Below, piece after piece: positions 1-7,554 of a stretch of DNA of 9,892 nucleotides. The stretch's first letter is position 1, and every line of letters begins with the position of its first letter. The translations under genes and the position numbers were made by a program. The DNA comes from Rhodospirillales bacterium (GTDB lineage: Bacteria > Pseudomonadota > Alphaproteobacteria > JAREAF01): contig JAREAF010000068.1 in the NCBI GenBank assembly GCA_029240475.1, positions 1 to 9,892 of the forward strand, given 5' to 3'. The notes under the pieces were generated by a model. That model saw only the letters and a program-made list of their open reading frames with translations. It did not search any database and had not been told where the DNA came from.

Positions 1-1359
1 CCCTTCCGCAACGTCCTGGAGACGATCGGCAACACGCCCCTGATCGAAGCGACGCGCCTGGATGCGGGGCCGTGCCAGTTGTTTCTCAAGCTCGAGAGCC
101 AGAATCCCGGCGGCTCGATCAAGGACCGCATGGCGCTGTCCATGGTCGAGGCCGCCGAGCGCGACGGCAAGATCGGCCCGGGCGGCATGATCGTCGAGGC
201 GACCGCCGGCAATACCGGCCTCGGCCTGGCGCTGGTCGCCGCGCAGAAGGGCTATCGGCTGCTGCTGGTCATTCCCGACAAGATGGCGCAGGAGAAGATC
301 TTCCACCTGCGCGCGCTCGGCGCGGAGATCTACATCACGCGCTCGGACGTGGGCAAAGGCCATCCCGACTATTACCAGGACCTGGCGGAGCGGCTCGCAC
401 GCGAGCAGGGCGGCTTCTACGTGAACCAGTTCGCCAATCCCGCCAACCCGGACGCGCATGAGCGCACCACCGGGCCCGAGATCCTGGAGCAGATGGGCGG
501 CGATCTGGACGCGGTCGTGGTCGGCGTCGGGTCGGGGGGCACGCTGACCGGCATCGGCCGATTCATGAAGCGGGCCGCGCCCAAGGTGAAGATGATCCTC
601 GCCGACCCGCAGGGCTCGGTGCTGGCGCCCCTTCTCAAGACCGGCACCATGCCCAAGCCCGGCTCTTGGGTGGTGGAGGGCATCGGCGAGGATTTCGTGC
701 CGCCGAACTGCGACCTGTCGCTGGTCTCCGAGGCGCTCACCGTCACCGACACAGAGTCGCTCGCCACCGCGCGCGACCTCCTGCGCAAGGAGGGCATCCT
801 CGGCGGGTCCTCGACGGGCACGCTGCTGGCGGGAGCCTTGCGCTGGTGCCGGGCGCAGACCGCGCCCAAGCGCGTCGTGACGCTGGTCTGCGACAGCGGC
901 AATAAGTACCTCTCGAAGATGTTCAACGATTACTGGATGATCGATCAGGGCTTCATCCAGCGCGAGCGCACGGGCGACCTGCGCGATCTCATCACGCGCC
1001 GCCATGCCGAGCGCGAGACGGTGACGGTCGCGCCGGACGACACGCTGATGATCGCCTATTCGCGGATGAAGCTCTACGACGTCTCGCAGCTGCCGGTCTT
1101 GGAGAAGGGCGAGGTCGTCGGGATCATCGACGAGTCCGACCTGCTGCTCGCGGTCTACGACAACGAGGCGGCGTTCCGCGAGCCGGTGCGCAGCGCGATG
1201 ACCCCGCGCCTGGAGACGGTCGATTCCAGCGCCTCGCTCGAATCGCTGCTGCCGATCTTCGCGCAAGGGCATGTGGTGATCGTGAAGCACGAAGGCGAGT
1301 TCGCCGGCCTCATCACCCGGATCGACCTGATCAACCATCTGCGCCGCCGGCTGAAATAG
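1..1359 (+). CDS. Cystathionine beta-synthase with C-terminal CBS-domain pair (5' partial)
   Basis: This PLP enzyme should condense serine with homocysteine to give cystathionine, the first step of reverse transsulfuration, in the cytoplasm. The reading frame is open from base 1 and begins at the family N-terminal motif (ETIGNTPLI), so probably only a few residues are missing; 452 are visible. Counting from the first visible codon, the PLP lysine is K41 in GGSIKDRMA, the substrate loop AGNTG lies at 69-73, and the glycine-rich phosphate-binding loop GVGSGGT at 175-181. Two CBS domains follow at about 335-382 and 392-447; in this family such domains bind adenosyl ligands and modulate activity. 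An O-acetylserine sulfhydrylase is the main alternative, but the CBS pair and the adjoining gamma-lyase favour this call. No room for a eukaryote-type haem domain is visible, though the start is cut. The gene is followed after six bases by the gamma-lyase, almost certainly in one operon. Confidence 0.93.
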   Translation, partial: PFRNVLETIGNTPLIEATRLDAGPCQLFLKLESQNPGGSIKDRMALSMVEAAERDGKIGPGGMIVEATAGNTGLGLALVAAQKGYRLLLVIPDKMAQEKIFHLRALGAEIYITRSDVGKGHPDYYQDLAERLAREQGGFYVNQFANPANPDAHERTTGPEILEQMGGDLDAVVVGVGSGGTLTGIGRFMKRAAPKVKMILADPQGSVLAPLLKTGTMPKPGSWVVEGIGEDFVPPNCDLSLVSEALTVTDTESLATARDLLRKEGILGGSSTGTLLAGALRWCRAQTAPKRVVTLVCDSGNKYLSKMFNDYWMIDQGFIQRERTGDLRDLITRRHAERETVTVAPDDTLMIAYSRMKLYDVSQLPVLEKGEVVGIIDESDLLLAVYDNEAAFREPVRSAMTPRLETVDSSASLESLLPIFAQGHVVIVKHEGEFAGLITRIDLINHLRRRLK

Positions 1360-1365
1360 AAGGAC

Positions 1366-2550
1366 ATGGGGGAGATGAACGACCGACCGCAGCCGCGGCG
1401 CAACCGTCCAGGTTTCGCCACCCGCACCATCCATGCCGGGCAGGAGCCGGACCCCACCACCGGCGCGGTGATGGTGCCGATCTACGCGACCTCGACCTAT
1501 GTGCAGCAGAGCCCCGGCGTCCATAAGGGCTACGAATATTCGCGCAGCCAGAACCCGACGCGCATGGCCTACGAGCGCTGCATCGCCGATCTCGAGAACG
1601 GCATGCAGGGCTACGCCTTCGCCTCGGGCATGGCGGCGACCGCGACCATTCTCGACCTCCTGCCGACGGGCGCGCACGTCATCGCCATGGACGATCTCTA
1701 TGGCGGCACCTTCCGCCTGTTCGAGCGGGTGCGGCGCGGCTCGGCGGGCCTCGCCTTCTCCTTCGTCGATCTGGCCGATCTCAATGCGGTCGAGGCGGCG
1801 ACCCGTCCGGAGACGAAGCTGATCTGGATCGAGACGCCGACGAACCCGCTTCTGAAGCTGGTCGATCTCGAAGGCGTGGCGCGGATCGCCAAGCGGCGCG
1901 GCATCCTCACCGTCGCCGACAACACCTTCGCCTCGCCCTATGTGCAGCGGCCGATCGATTTCGGCGTCGACATGGTCATGCATTCGGCGACGAAATATCT
2001 CAACGGCCATTCCGACGTGGTCAACGGCGTTGCGGTCGTGGGCGATAACCGCGAGCTGGCCGAGCGCATGGCCTTCCTGCACAACGCGGTCGGCGCGATC
2101 GCCGGGCCGTTCGACAGCTTTCTCGCGCTCCGCGGATTGAAGACGCTCGCCTTGCGCATGGAGCGGCACTGCGCAAGTGGCGCCGCCATCGCCGAGTGGC
2201 TGGCGCGCCATCCCGCCATCGAGCGCGTCTATTATCCCGGGCTCCCCAGCCACCCGCAGCACGAACTCGCGCGCCGGCAGATGCACGGCTTCGGCGGCAT
2301 GGTGACCGCGGTGCTCTCCGGCGGGTTGCCGAAGGCTAGGCGCTTCCTCGAGCGCTGCGAGATCTTCGCTTTGGCGGAGAGCCTCGGCGGCGTCGAGAGC
2401 CTGATCGAGCATCCGGCGATCATGACCCATGCCTCGATTCCGGCCGAGCAGCGCGCCCGGCTCGGCATCTCGGACGGGCTGGTGCGGCTCTCGGTCGGCG
2501 TGGAGGATCTGGACGACCTGATCGCCGATCTCGATCAGGCGCTGAAATGA
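1366..2550 (+). CDS. Cystathionine gamma-lyase (Cys/Met metabolism PLP enzyme)
   Basis: The product belongs to the Cys/Met-metabolism PLP family (fold type I). Next to a cystathionine beta-synthase it most likely splits cystathionine into cysteine, 2-oxobutyrate and ammonia. Numbered from the ATG at 1366 (394 residues, normal for the family), the visible motifs are the tyrosine-containing YEYSRSQNPTR, YGGTFRLF, IETPTNPLLKLVDL, the PLP-nitrogen aspartate D185 in VADNTFASPY, and the Schiff-base lysine K210 in HSATKYLNGHSDVV. Motifs alone do not separate gamma-lyase from gamma-synthase or homocysteine-forming relatives; the neighbour decides the call. The start is uncertain. AAGGA at 1360-1364 sits only one base before the 1366 ATG, but ten bases before the in-frame ATG at 1375, which may be the true start (391 residues). 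Six bases separate it from the upstream gene, implying co-transcription and possibly translational coupling. Confidence 0.9.
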   Translation: MGEMNDRPQPRRNRPGFATRTIHAGQEPDPTTGAVMVPIYATSTYVQQSPGVHKGYEYSRSQNPTRMAYERCIADLENGMQGYAFASGMAATATILDLLPTGAHVIAMDDLYGGTFRLFERVRRGSAGLAFSFVDLADLNAVEAATRPETKLIWIETPTNPLLKLVDLEGVARIAKRRGILTVADNTFASPYVQRPIDFGVDMVMHSATKYLNGHSDVVNGVAVVGDNRELAERMAFLHNAVGAIAGPFDSFLALRGLKTLALRMERHCASGAAIAEWLARHPAIERVYYPGLPSHPQHELARRQMHGFGGMVTAVLSGGLPKARRFLERCEIFALAESLGGVESLIEHPAIMTHASIPAEQRARLGISDGLVRLSVGVEDLDDLIADLDQALK

Positions 2551-2642
2551 GCTGATCGGGAGCCACGGAGCGCTTGCACAGCCGCCCCGGCTGTCCCAAC
2601 TTCAGCCCCGCCCTCTCCCCCTTGAAGGAGCCTGGAAGAGCG

Positions 2643-3164
2643 ATGATGGACAGCCTCTATGGCGCGCGCTCCGGAGTCGATCGCGCCTGGACCGGCGAGC
2701 CGCCCGATCCGATGGCGCGCCCCGACTATTACGACGGCGTCGTCCTGCGCCGCAGCATCGGCTATCTGATCGACTGCGTGATCCTGTTCCTGCTCGGCCT
2801 GGTCCTGACCGTGATCCTCTCGATCTTCGGGATCATCACCCTGGGGCTGGGCTTCCACCTCTTTCCCCTGCTCTCGATCGTGCCGATCGCCTACTCCACA
2901 TTGCTGATCGGAGGACCCGATTCCTCCACTTTCGGCATGCGGCTCATGGACGTCCAGGTGCGCAGCTGGGGTGGGGAACGCCCCAACATGATCCAGGCGC
3001 TGGTCATGACCCTGCTGTTCTACGGCACAATCGCCATCACCTGGTTCTTCGGGCTGCTGGTGGTCTTCTTCAATATCCGCCGGCGCGCCGCCCACGACTT
3101 TCTGGCCGGAACCGTGGTGGTGCGACGTTTGCCGGCCTCCGCCGTTACAGTGAGAGAAGCCTGA
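2643..3164 (+). CDS. RDD family integral membrane protein
   Basis: This 173-residue inner-membrane protein carries the RDD domain, named for conserved Arg, Asp and Asp; family functions are mostly unknown, with some members proposed as transporters. After a polar N-terminus of about 30 residues come R36/R37 and D44 in a segment leading into a first membrane helix (about 41-63), a second helix (about 66-90), the family motif TFGMRLMDV at 96-104, a third helix (about 118-143), and the closing motif RRRAAHDFLAGT at 146-157 with D152. An in-frame TTG at 2574 would add 23 residues of unconvincing sequence, so I start at the double ATG at 2643/2646, preceded by GAAGGAG (2624-2630) and GGAAGAG (2634-2640). 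The next gene is bpt, 82 bases downstream on the same strand. I recall RDD genes next to this transferase in alphaproteobacteria, but that is memory and not something shown here. Confidence 0.85.
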   Translation: MMDSLYGARSGVDRAWTGEPPDPMARPDYYDGVVLRRSIGYLIDCVILFLLGLVLTVILSIFGIITLGLGFHLFPLLSIVPIAYSTLLIGGPDSSTFGMRLMDVQVRSWGGERPNMIQALVMTLLFYGTIAITWFFGLLVVFFNIRRRAAHDFLAGTVVVRRLPASAVTVREA

Positions 3165-3190
3165 TCCAAGTAGCGGCCCGTCGGCATCGC

Positions 3191-3220
3191 TTGCAGCGGC
3201 AGGCTGGACTGGGCGACAAT
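3191..3220 (+). promoter_or_regulatory. Possible sigma70-type promoter for bpt
   Basis: TTGCAG (3191-3196) and GACAAT (3215-3220) are separated by 18 bases and lie just upstream of the bpt ribosome-binding site. They match three of six and four of six consensus bases, so this is only a weak suggestion; bpt could equally be read through from the RDD gene. Confidence 0.25.
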
Positions 3221-3246
3221 CCGTCGCCTGCGCCCAAAGGTGAGCG

Positions 3247-3966
3247 ATGGCGATTCAAAGCCGCCCGGCCCCAAAGCTGTTCATGGTCACCTCGGAGCTG
3301 CCCTGCCCCTATCTGCCGGGCCGCTTCGAGCGCAAGCTCGTCACCGAGCTGACCGGGGCCAACGCGCAGGACCAGTACGAGCTCCTGTCGCGCGCCGGCT
3401 TCCGCCGCAGCCACTCCATCGCCTACCGTCCCGCCTGCACCGGGTGCATGGCCTGCGTGCCGGTGCGCATCGTCGTCGCAGGATTTCAGCTCGGCGGGTC
3501 GCTGGCGCGGATCCGCCGGCGCAACAGCGACCTGACCCTCTCGATCACGGTGCCGCGCGCGACGCGCGAGCAGTACGGGCTGTTCGGCCTCTATCTCGAC
3601 CAGCGCCACGGCGACGGCGAGATGGCCGGCATGGATTTCCGCGACTACCGCGCGATGGTCGAGGACACGGCGGTGGACAGCCGCATGCTGGAGCTGCGCG
3701 ACTCCTCCGATACCCTGCTGGCGGCCTGCCTCAGCGACTGGTCCTCGGACGGCGTCTCCGCCGTCTACAGCTTCTTCGCGCCTCAGGAATCGCGCCGCAG
3801 CCTGGGAAGTGAAATGATCTTGCGTTTGATCGACGTGGCGCGCAACGACAAGCTCCCCTACGTCTATCTCGGCTACTGGATTCAGAACAGCCGCAAGATG
3901 GGCTACAAGAGCCGCTTCCGTCCGCTCGAAGCGTTCGGGCCGAAGGGCTGGCAGCTTCTGCCCTAG
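3247..3966 (+). CDS. bpt: Aspartate/glutamate leucyltransferase (bacterial arginyltransferase family, Bpt)
   Basis: The 239-residue cytoplasmic enzyme should transfer leucine (or arginine) from aminoacyl-tRNA to proteins with acidic N-termini, marking them for ClpS/ClpAP through the N-degron pathway. The N-terminal ATE domain has C20 in PCPYLPGR and a C64-x2-C67-x2-C70 cluster in ACTGCMACVPVRI. The C-terminal GNAT-like transferase domain contains VYSFFAPQESRRSLG and ends with the family signature GYWIQNSRKMGYKSRFRPLE. Length is typical for bacterial Bpt. The ATG has a clear ribosome-binding site, AAAGG at 3236-3240, six bases upstream. Sequence alone does not settle whether the preferred aminoacyl donor is Leu or Arg. 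The gene follows the RDD gene and is separated from dctP by 104 bases. Confidence 0.92.
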   Translation: MAIQSRPAPKLFMVTSELPCPYLPGRFERKLVTELTGANAQDQYELLSRAGFRRSHSIAYRPACTGCMACVPVRIVVAGFQLGGSLARIRRRNSDLTLSITVPRATREQYGLFGLYLDQRHGDGEMAGMDFRDYRAMVEDTAVDSRMLELRDSSDTLLAACLSDWSSDGVSAVYSFFAPQESRRSLGSEMILRLIDVARNDKLPYVYLGYWIQNSRKMGYKSRFRPLEAFGPKGWQLLP

Positions 3967-4018
3967 CCTCTTTTCCGGGCCCGCGCGACCGTCTAGCCTC
4001 ACAAGTGAACAAGACCAA

Positions 4019-4039
4019 CCGGCCACACGGAAAGGCCGG
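4019..4039. promoter_or_regulatory. Perfect 6-bp inverted repeat in the dctP leader
   Basis: CCGGCC at 4019-4024 and GGCCGG at 4034-4039 form a perfect inverted repeat with a nine-base spacer, about 30 bases before the dctP start. It could be an mRNA hairpin or an operator for the TRAP binding-protein gene. In DNA this GC-rich a 6-bp repeat may be chance. Confidence 0.25.
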
Positions 4040-4070
4040 GCGGCTTCACTCATGGGGAGATCGGATTTCG

Positions 4071-5183
4071 ATGACTATCAAGCGGCGTCAATTCCTGACG
4101 AAGGCGGCGGCTGCCGGAACGGGCGCGGTGGCGGCCGGCACGTTCGCCAAGCCGGCGATCGCGCAGGAGCGCATGGAGTGGAAGATGGTGACGAGCTGGC
4201 CGAAGGGCCTGCCCGGCCTCGCCACCGGCGCGGAGCGGTTGGCGCAACGGATCGGCGACTTGTCGGGCGGACGCCTGACGGTGAAGGTCTATGCCGCGGG
4301 CGAGCTGGTCCCGGCCTTGCAGGTGCTGGACGCGGTGTCCAGCAGCACCGCGGAGATGGGCCATGACGCGTCCTACTATCACATCGGCAAGGTGCCGGCG
4401 GCCGGGTTCTACACCGCCGTTCCGTTCGGCATGACCGCGCAGGAGCTGAACGGCTGGGTTTATTTCGGCGGCGGGCAGGAGCTGTGGGACGAGCTCTACG
4501 CCCCGTTCGGCGTGAAGGCGTTCCTCGCCGGCAATACCGGCGTCCAGATGGGCGGCTGGTTCCGCAAGGAGGTCAAGTCGCCCGCCGACCTGAAGGGGCT
4601 GAAGTTCCGCATGCCCGGCCAGGGCGGACAGGTGCTGACGCGCCTGGGCGTGACCGTCGTCACGCTGCCCGGCGGCGAGATCTTCCAGAACCTGCAATCG
4701 GGCGCAATCGACGCCACCGAATGGGTCGGCCCGTACAACGACCTGTCGCTCGGCTTCTACAAGGTCGCCAAGTTCTATTACTGGCCGGGCTTCCACGAGC
4801 CGGGCTCGGGCCTGCAATGCACCATCAACAAGGCGAAGTGGGATTCGCTCTCGCCCGACCTGCAGCGGATCGTCGCCGCCGCCTGCTCGGCCGAGAACGA
4901 CCTCATGCTGGCCGAGTTCAACGGCCGCAGCGGTCCCGCCCTGGCTACTCTCGTGCGCGAGCATGGGGTGCAGCTGCGCCAGTTCCCGAAATCGGTGCTG
5001 CAGGCCTATGGCCAGGCGTCGGGCGAGCTGATGCAGGAGCTCTATGACAACGGAGACGAGATCACCAAGAAGATCTGCGCCTCCTACTTCAAGTTCCGCA
5101 AGGACGCGCTGGCCTGGACGCGCATCAGCGACCAGGCCTATGCCAATGCCCGCCTGCTGGAGTTCAAATATCCGGAAGGCTGA
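4071..5183 (+). CDS. dctP: TRAP transporter periplasmic substrate-binding protein, Tat-exported (DctP family)
   Basis: This 370-residue protein would capture a small carboxylate in the periplasm and deliver it to the DctQ/DctM membrane subunits. It begins with a twin-arginine signal, KRRQFL at residues 4-9, then an alanine-rich stretch and a likely cleavage after AIA (residues 29-31). The mature part resembles the TakP/FcbT1 branch (alpha-keto acids, mannitol/chloroaromatic-type annotations): R180 in KFRMPG is at the position of the conserved ligand-carboxylate arginine, and E217-W218 in ATEWVGPYND matches the pair known to line the ligand/cation site in TakP. The substrate itself cannot be read from sequence; a 2-oxoacid is a reasonable guess. 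An in-frame GTG at 4005 would place a charged 22-residue extension ahead of the Tat motif, so the ATG is preferred, with GGGGAGA at 4054-4060. The partner dctQ and dctM genes lie on the opposite strand. Confidence 0.9.
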   Translation: MTIKRRQFLTKAAAAGTGAVAAGTFAKPAIAQERMEWKMVTSWPKGLPGLATGAERLAQRIGDLSGGRLTVKVYAAGELVPALQVLDAVSSSTAEMGHDASYYHIGKVPAAGFYTAVPFGMTAQELNGWVYFGGGQELWDELYAPFGVKAFLAGNTGVQMGGWFRKEVKSPADLKGLKFRMPGQGGQVLTRLGVTVVTLPGGEIFQNLQSGAIDATEWVGPYNDLSLGFYKVAKFYYWPGFHEPGSGLQCTINKAKWDSLSPDLQRIVAAACSAENDLMLAEFNGRSGPALATLVREHGVQLRQFPKSVLQAYGQASGELMQELYDNGDEITKKICASYFKFRKDALAWTRISDQAYANARLLEFKYPEG

Positions 5184-5203
5184 GGCTCGTTCGGTGATGG
5201 GAG

Positions 5204-5232
5204 CGGCGCTGCGGGTGAACCCCGCGGCGCCG
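5204..5232. terminator. Hairpin in the dctP/dctM convergent gap, likely terminator
   Basis: A 12-bp stem pairs 5204-5215 with 5221-5232 around the loop TGAAC. All pairs are Watson-Crick except a G-U wobble (5210 with 5226) in the plus-strand transcript; on the minus strand this becomes an A-C mismatch. A T-rich run (TTCGGCTTTCT) follows on the plus side, so it best serves dctP. It also lies ten bases beyond the dctM stop codon and may act both ways, although no T-run follows on the minus side. Confidence 0.6.
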
Positions 5233-5242
5233 GTTCGGCTTT

Positions 5243-6889
5243 CTACTGCTCGGCCGGCGGGATCAGATCGTCGCCCGGTTCCTGAACTCCGAACTCCTCC
5301 GCGCCCGGCTCGCCCTCGGCGGGCGGGATCAGATCCTCGCCTTCCTCGGCGGGCATGAGATCATCGGCCGCGTCCCCCTCATCGGGGATCAGATCCTCCT
5401 CCTCCGGGTCGAGCGGCTGCTCCTCCTGCTCGGGGATGAGGCTGTCCTCTCCCTCCGCCGGCACGAGATCGCCGGTGTCTTCGAGGGCCGGGCCCTCGGC
5501 ATAGACCAGGCGCGGCAGCCAGGTGGCAAGCGCGGGCGCCTCCCAAAGGACCCACAGGGCCACGAGCTGCAATGCGACGAACGGGATGACGCCACGATAG
5601 ATCGCGCCCGTGCTGACGCTGCGTGGCGCGACCCCGCGCAGGTAAAAAAGCGAGAAACCGAAGGGCGGTGTCAGGAAGCTGGTCTGCAGGTTCACGCCAA
5701 ACATGACGCCCAGCCAGATCGCATTCACGCCATCGAAGCCGAGCAGCACCGGCGCGGTGATCGGCACCATGATGAAGATGATCTCGAAGGTGTCGAGGAA
5801 GAAGCCGAGCAGGAACATCACCAGCATGACGGCGAGCACGGCCGCGCCCTCGCCGCCCGGCAAGCCGGTCAGCACGTCCTCCACCACACGCTCGCCGCCC
5901 AGGCCGCGGAACACCAGCGAGAAGACCGACGCGCCGAGCAGGATCACGAAGACCAGCGAGCTGATCTTCATCGTCGTGCGCATCACATCGACCAGGACGC
6001 CCAAGGACAGCTGCCGGCGCATGGCCGCCAGAAGCATCGCCCCGACGGCGCCCACGGAGGCCGATTCGGTCGGCGATGCGATGCCCCAGATGATCGAGCC
6101 GAGCACGGCAACCATCAGCAGCAAGGGCGGCAGGAGGGCGACCACCACCTTGCGCGGCAGGTCGCGTCGCTGCGCGGCATCCATGCGGATCGCCGGCGCG
6201 CTCGCGGGCTGGAACAGCGCCTTGCCGCCGACCCAGAGCATGTAGAGCCCGACCAGCAGGAAACCTGGGATGAAGGCGCCCACGAAGAGGTCGCCGACCG
6301 AGACCGGGTCGGGCGAGAAATTGCCCTTCGCCTGCTGCGCCGCCTGATTGGCGCCCTGCAGCATGTCGGCCATGAAGATCAGCACGGTCGAGGGCGGGAT
6401 GATCTGACCCAAGGTGCCGGAGGCGCAGATGATGCCGGTCGCGAGCTTCTGGTCGTAGCCGGCGCGCAGCATCGCCGGCAGGCTGAGCAGGCCCATGGTG
6501 ACCACGGTCGCGCCGACGATCCCGGTGGAGGCGGCAAGCAGCGCGCCGACTGCGATCACCGACAGGCCGAGGCCGCCCCGCATCGGCCCGAACAGCTGGC
6601 CCATGGTCTCGAGCAGCGCCTCGGCGATGCGCGAGCGCTCCAGCATCACGCCCATGAAGATGAAGAGGGGCACGGCCACCAGCACCTCGTTGACCATCAC
6701 GCCGAAATAGCGGGAGGCAAGGCCGGTGAAGAGGATGAAGTCGAACGTCCCGAAGAGGTTGCCGATGACCGCGAAGATCAGCGCGGTCCCAGCGAGCGTG
6801 AAGGCGACGGGGTAGCCGATCAGCACGGCGAAGATGGTCGCCGCGAACATCGTCAGGGCGAGAATTTCGCCGATCGGTATCCCTGCCAT
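5243..6889 (-). CDS. dctM: TRAP transporter large permease subunit DctM with acidic repeat tail
   Basis: This is the ion-coupled transport subunit of the TRAP system in the inner membrane. The 548-residue product has roughly a dozen hydrophobic segments up to about residue 460 and clear DctM motifs: GATVVTMGLLSLPAML, ASGTLGQIIPPSTVLIF, ASPTESASVGAVGA and TPPFGFSLFYLRG. The chosen ATG at 6889 (MAGIPIGEIL) has a strong GGGGGAGGGGG ribosome-binding site just upstream; an in-frame start at 6940 would add 17 low-complexity residues and overlap dctQ. DctM proteins are usually about 430-460 residues. The excess includes a hydrophilic segment around residues 185-235 and residues 474-548, a tail with 29 Asp/Glu, no Lys, Arg or His, and repeated L-[IVM]-P motifs. 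The gene follows dctQ after 25 bases in one operon and faces dctP tail to tail. Confidence 0.92.
   Translation of the reverse strand: MAGIPIGEILALTMFAATIFAVLIGYPVAFTLAGTALIFAVIGNLFGTFDFILFTGLASRYFGVMVNEVLVAVPLFIFMGVMLERSRIAEALLETMGQLFGPMRGGLGLSVIAVGALLAASTGIVGATVVTMGLLSLPAMLRAGYDQKLATGIICASGTLGQIIPPSTVLIFMADMLQGANQAAQQAKGNFSPDPVSVGDLFVGAFIPGFLLVGLYMLWVGGKALFQPASAPAIRMDAAQRRDLPRKVVVALLPPLLLMVAVLGSIIWGIASPTESASVGAVGAMLLAAMRRQLSLGVLVDVMRTTMKISSLVFVILLGASVFSLVFRGLGGERVVEDVLTGLPGGEGAAVLAVMLVMFLLGFFLDTFEIIFIMVPITAPVLLGFDGVNAIWLGVMFGVNLQTSFLTPPFGFSLFYLRGVAPRSVSTGAIYRGVIPFVALQLVALWVLWEAPALATWLPRLVYAEGPALEDTGDLVPAEGEDSLIPEQEEQPLDPEEEDLIPDEGDAADDLMPAEEGEDLIPPAEGEPGAEEFGVQEPGDDLIPPAEQ
5259..5395. repeat. 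Three exact 11-bp copies within the dctM tail
   Basis: GGGATCAGATC occurs at 5259-5269, 5325-5335 and 5385-5395. On the coding strand each copy reads GAT CTG ATC CC and encodes Asp-Leu-Ile-Pro. Divergent versions (Leu-Val-Pro, Leu-Met-Pro) lie between and beyond them. This looks like internal duplication in the coding region of the acidic tail. Confidence 0.8.
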
Positions 6890-6914
6890 GCCCCCTCCCC
6901 CTGCCGAGCCGCCG

Positions 6915-7451
6915 CTAATGGCCGCTCTGCGCGGGCGCATACTCCTCGCGCCCGGCGAGCACGAGGATGCTGCGCGCCGCGATCGCCAGGCCCTGCAACC
7001 CGACCAGCACGCAAAAGGCCGGGATCACCGATTTCAGGAGGAAGAAGCCGGGCAGCCCGTCCGATTGCGAAGAGGGCTCGAGCAGCCGCCAGGAGAGGAT
7101 CTGGAACGGCATCCCGTAATAGATCACCACGCCGAGCCAGGGCAGCAGGAACACGAAGGTGCCGAAGAGGTCCACCACCGCCCGCCGGCGCGGGTCCATG
7201 CGGGCGTAGAAGATGTCGACGCGCACATGGCCGCCATGCAGCAGCGTGTAGCCCGCGCCCAGCATGAAGACGACGGCGTGCTGCCAGACATAGAGCTCTT
7301 GCAGCCAGATGAACCCGATCGAGAAGACGTAGCGCAGCACGACGACCAGGAAGCAGACCGCCACCGTGCCGAAGGTCAGCCATGCCACCACGCGCCCGAC
7401 GACCTCATTGACGGCGTCGACGGCGCGGATGAAGGCGATCAACGCGCTCAT
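6915..7451 (-). CDS. dctQ: TRAP transporter small permease subunit DctQ
   Basis: This 178-residue inner-membrane protein is the small subunit that pairs with DctM and helps dock the binding protein. Four hydrophobic helices are visible, at about residues 19-43, 50-72, 91-115 and 138-165. The family motif GGHVRVDIFYARMDPRRR follows helix two. The N-terminus (MSALIAFIRAVDAVNEVVG) is typical of the family, and the ATG at 7451 is preceded by TAAGGA, though with short spacing. It is the first gene of the minus-strand dctQM operon; dctM starts 25 bases after its stop. Its own promoter should lie in the repeat-rich region between it and parC, but I could not identify it. Confidence 0.9.
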   Translation of the reverse strand: MSALIAFIRAVDAVNEVVGRVVAWLTFGTVAVCFLVVVLRYVFSIGFIWLQELYVWQHAVVFMLGAGYTLLHGGHVRVDIFYARMDPRRRAVVDLFGTFVFLLPWLGVVIYYGMPFQILSWRLLEPSSQSDGLPGFFLLKSVIPAFCVLVGLQGLAIAARSILVLAGREEYAPAQSGH

Positions 7452-7504
7452 CCGTCCTTAGTCCCCCAGAGGCGGAGCCTTCAACCGGCTCCTGTTCTTT
7501 GGCG

Positions 7505-7519
7505 CCCCCCGTGCGGGAG
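7505..7519. repeat. 15-bp exact repeat, copy 1 (second copy 7664-7678)
   Basis: CCCCCCGTGCGGGAG occurs here, upstream of dctQ, and again at 7664-7678 inside the first REP-like element, in the same orientation. The copy here may be a truncated remnant of the same repeat family. Confidence 0.7.
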
Positions 7520-7528
7520 TGGAGCCTA

Positions 7529-7538
7529 TTTGCGCAAA
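7529..7538. promoter_or_regulatory. 10-bp palindrome TTTGCGCAAA upstream of dctQ
   Basis: A perfect palindrome lies 78 bases upstream of the dctQ start. Its position would suit an operator for the dctQM operon. It does not extend further and no matching site was found in front of dctP, so its role is speculative. Confidence 0.2.
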
Positions 7539-7554
7539 GGCTGCAACCGGGAAG

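Noticed and set aside
2578..2594. Hairpin ACAGCC/GGCTGT as a terminator after the gamma-lyase gene
   Set aside because: The stem is only 6 bp with no T-run after it, so in this GC content it is not convincing.
2535..3095. Long minus-strand open frame opposite the RDD gene
   Set aside because: It is an antisense shadow: the hydrophobic codons of the RDD protein read backwards give Gln/Asp/Glu/His-rich low-complexity protein. No ribosome-binding site or family motif is seen.
4005..4070. Upstream GTG start for dctP
   Set aside because: It would bury the twin-arginine signal behind 22 polar residues; the ATG at 4071 places the Tat motif at residues 4-9, as expected.
3145..4964. Two long minus-strand open frames opposite bpt and dctP
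   Set aside because: High GC keeps antisense frames open. The translations are Arg/Ala/Gly/His-rich without domains, while the plus-strand proteins have clear family motifs.
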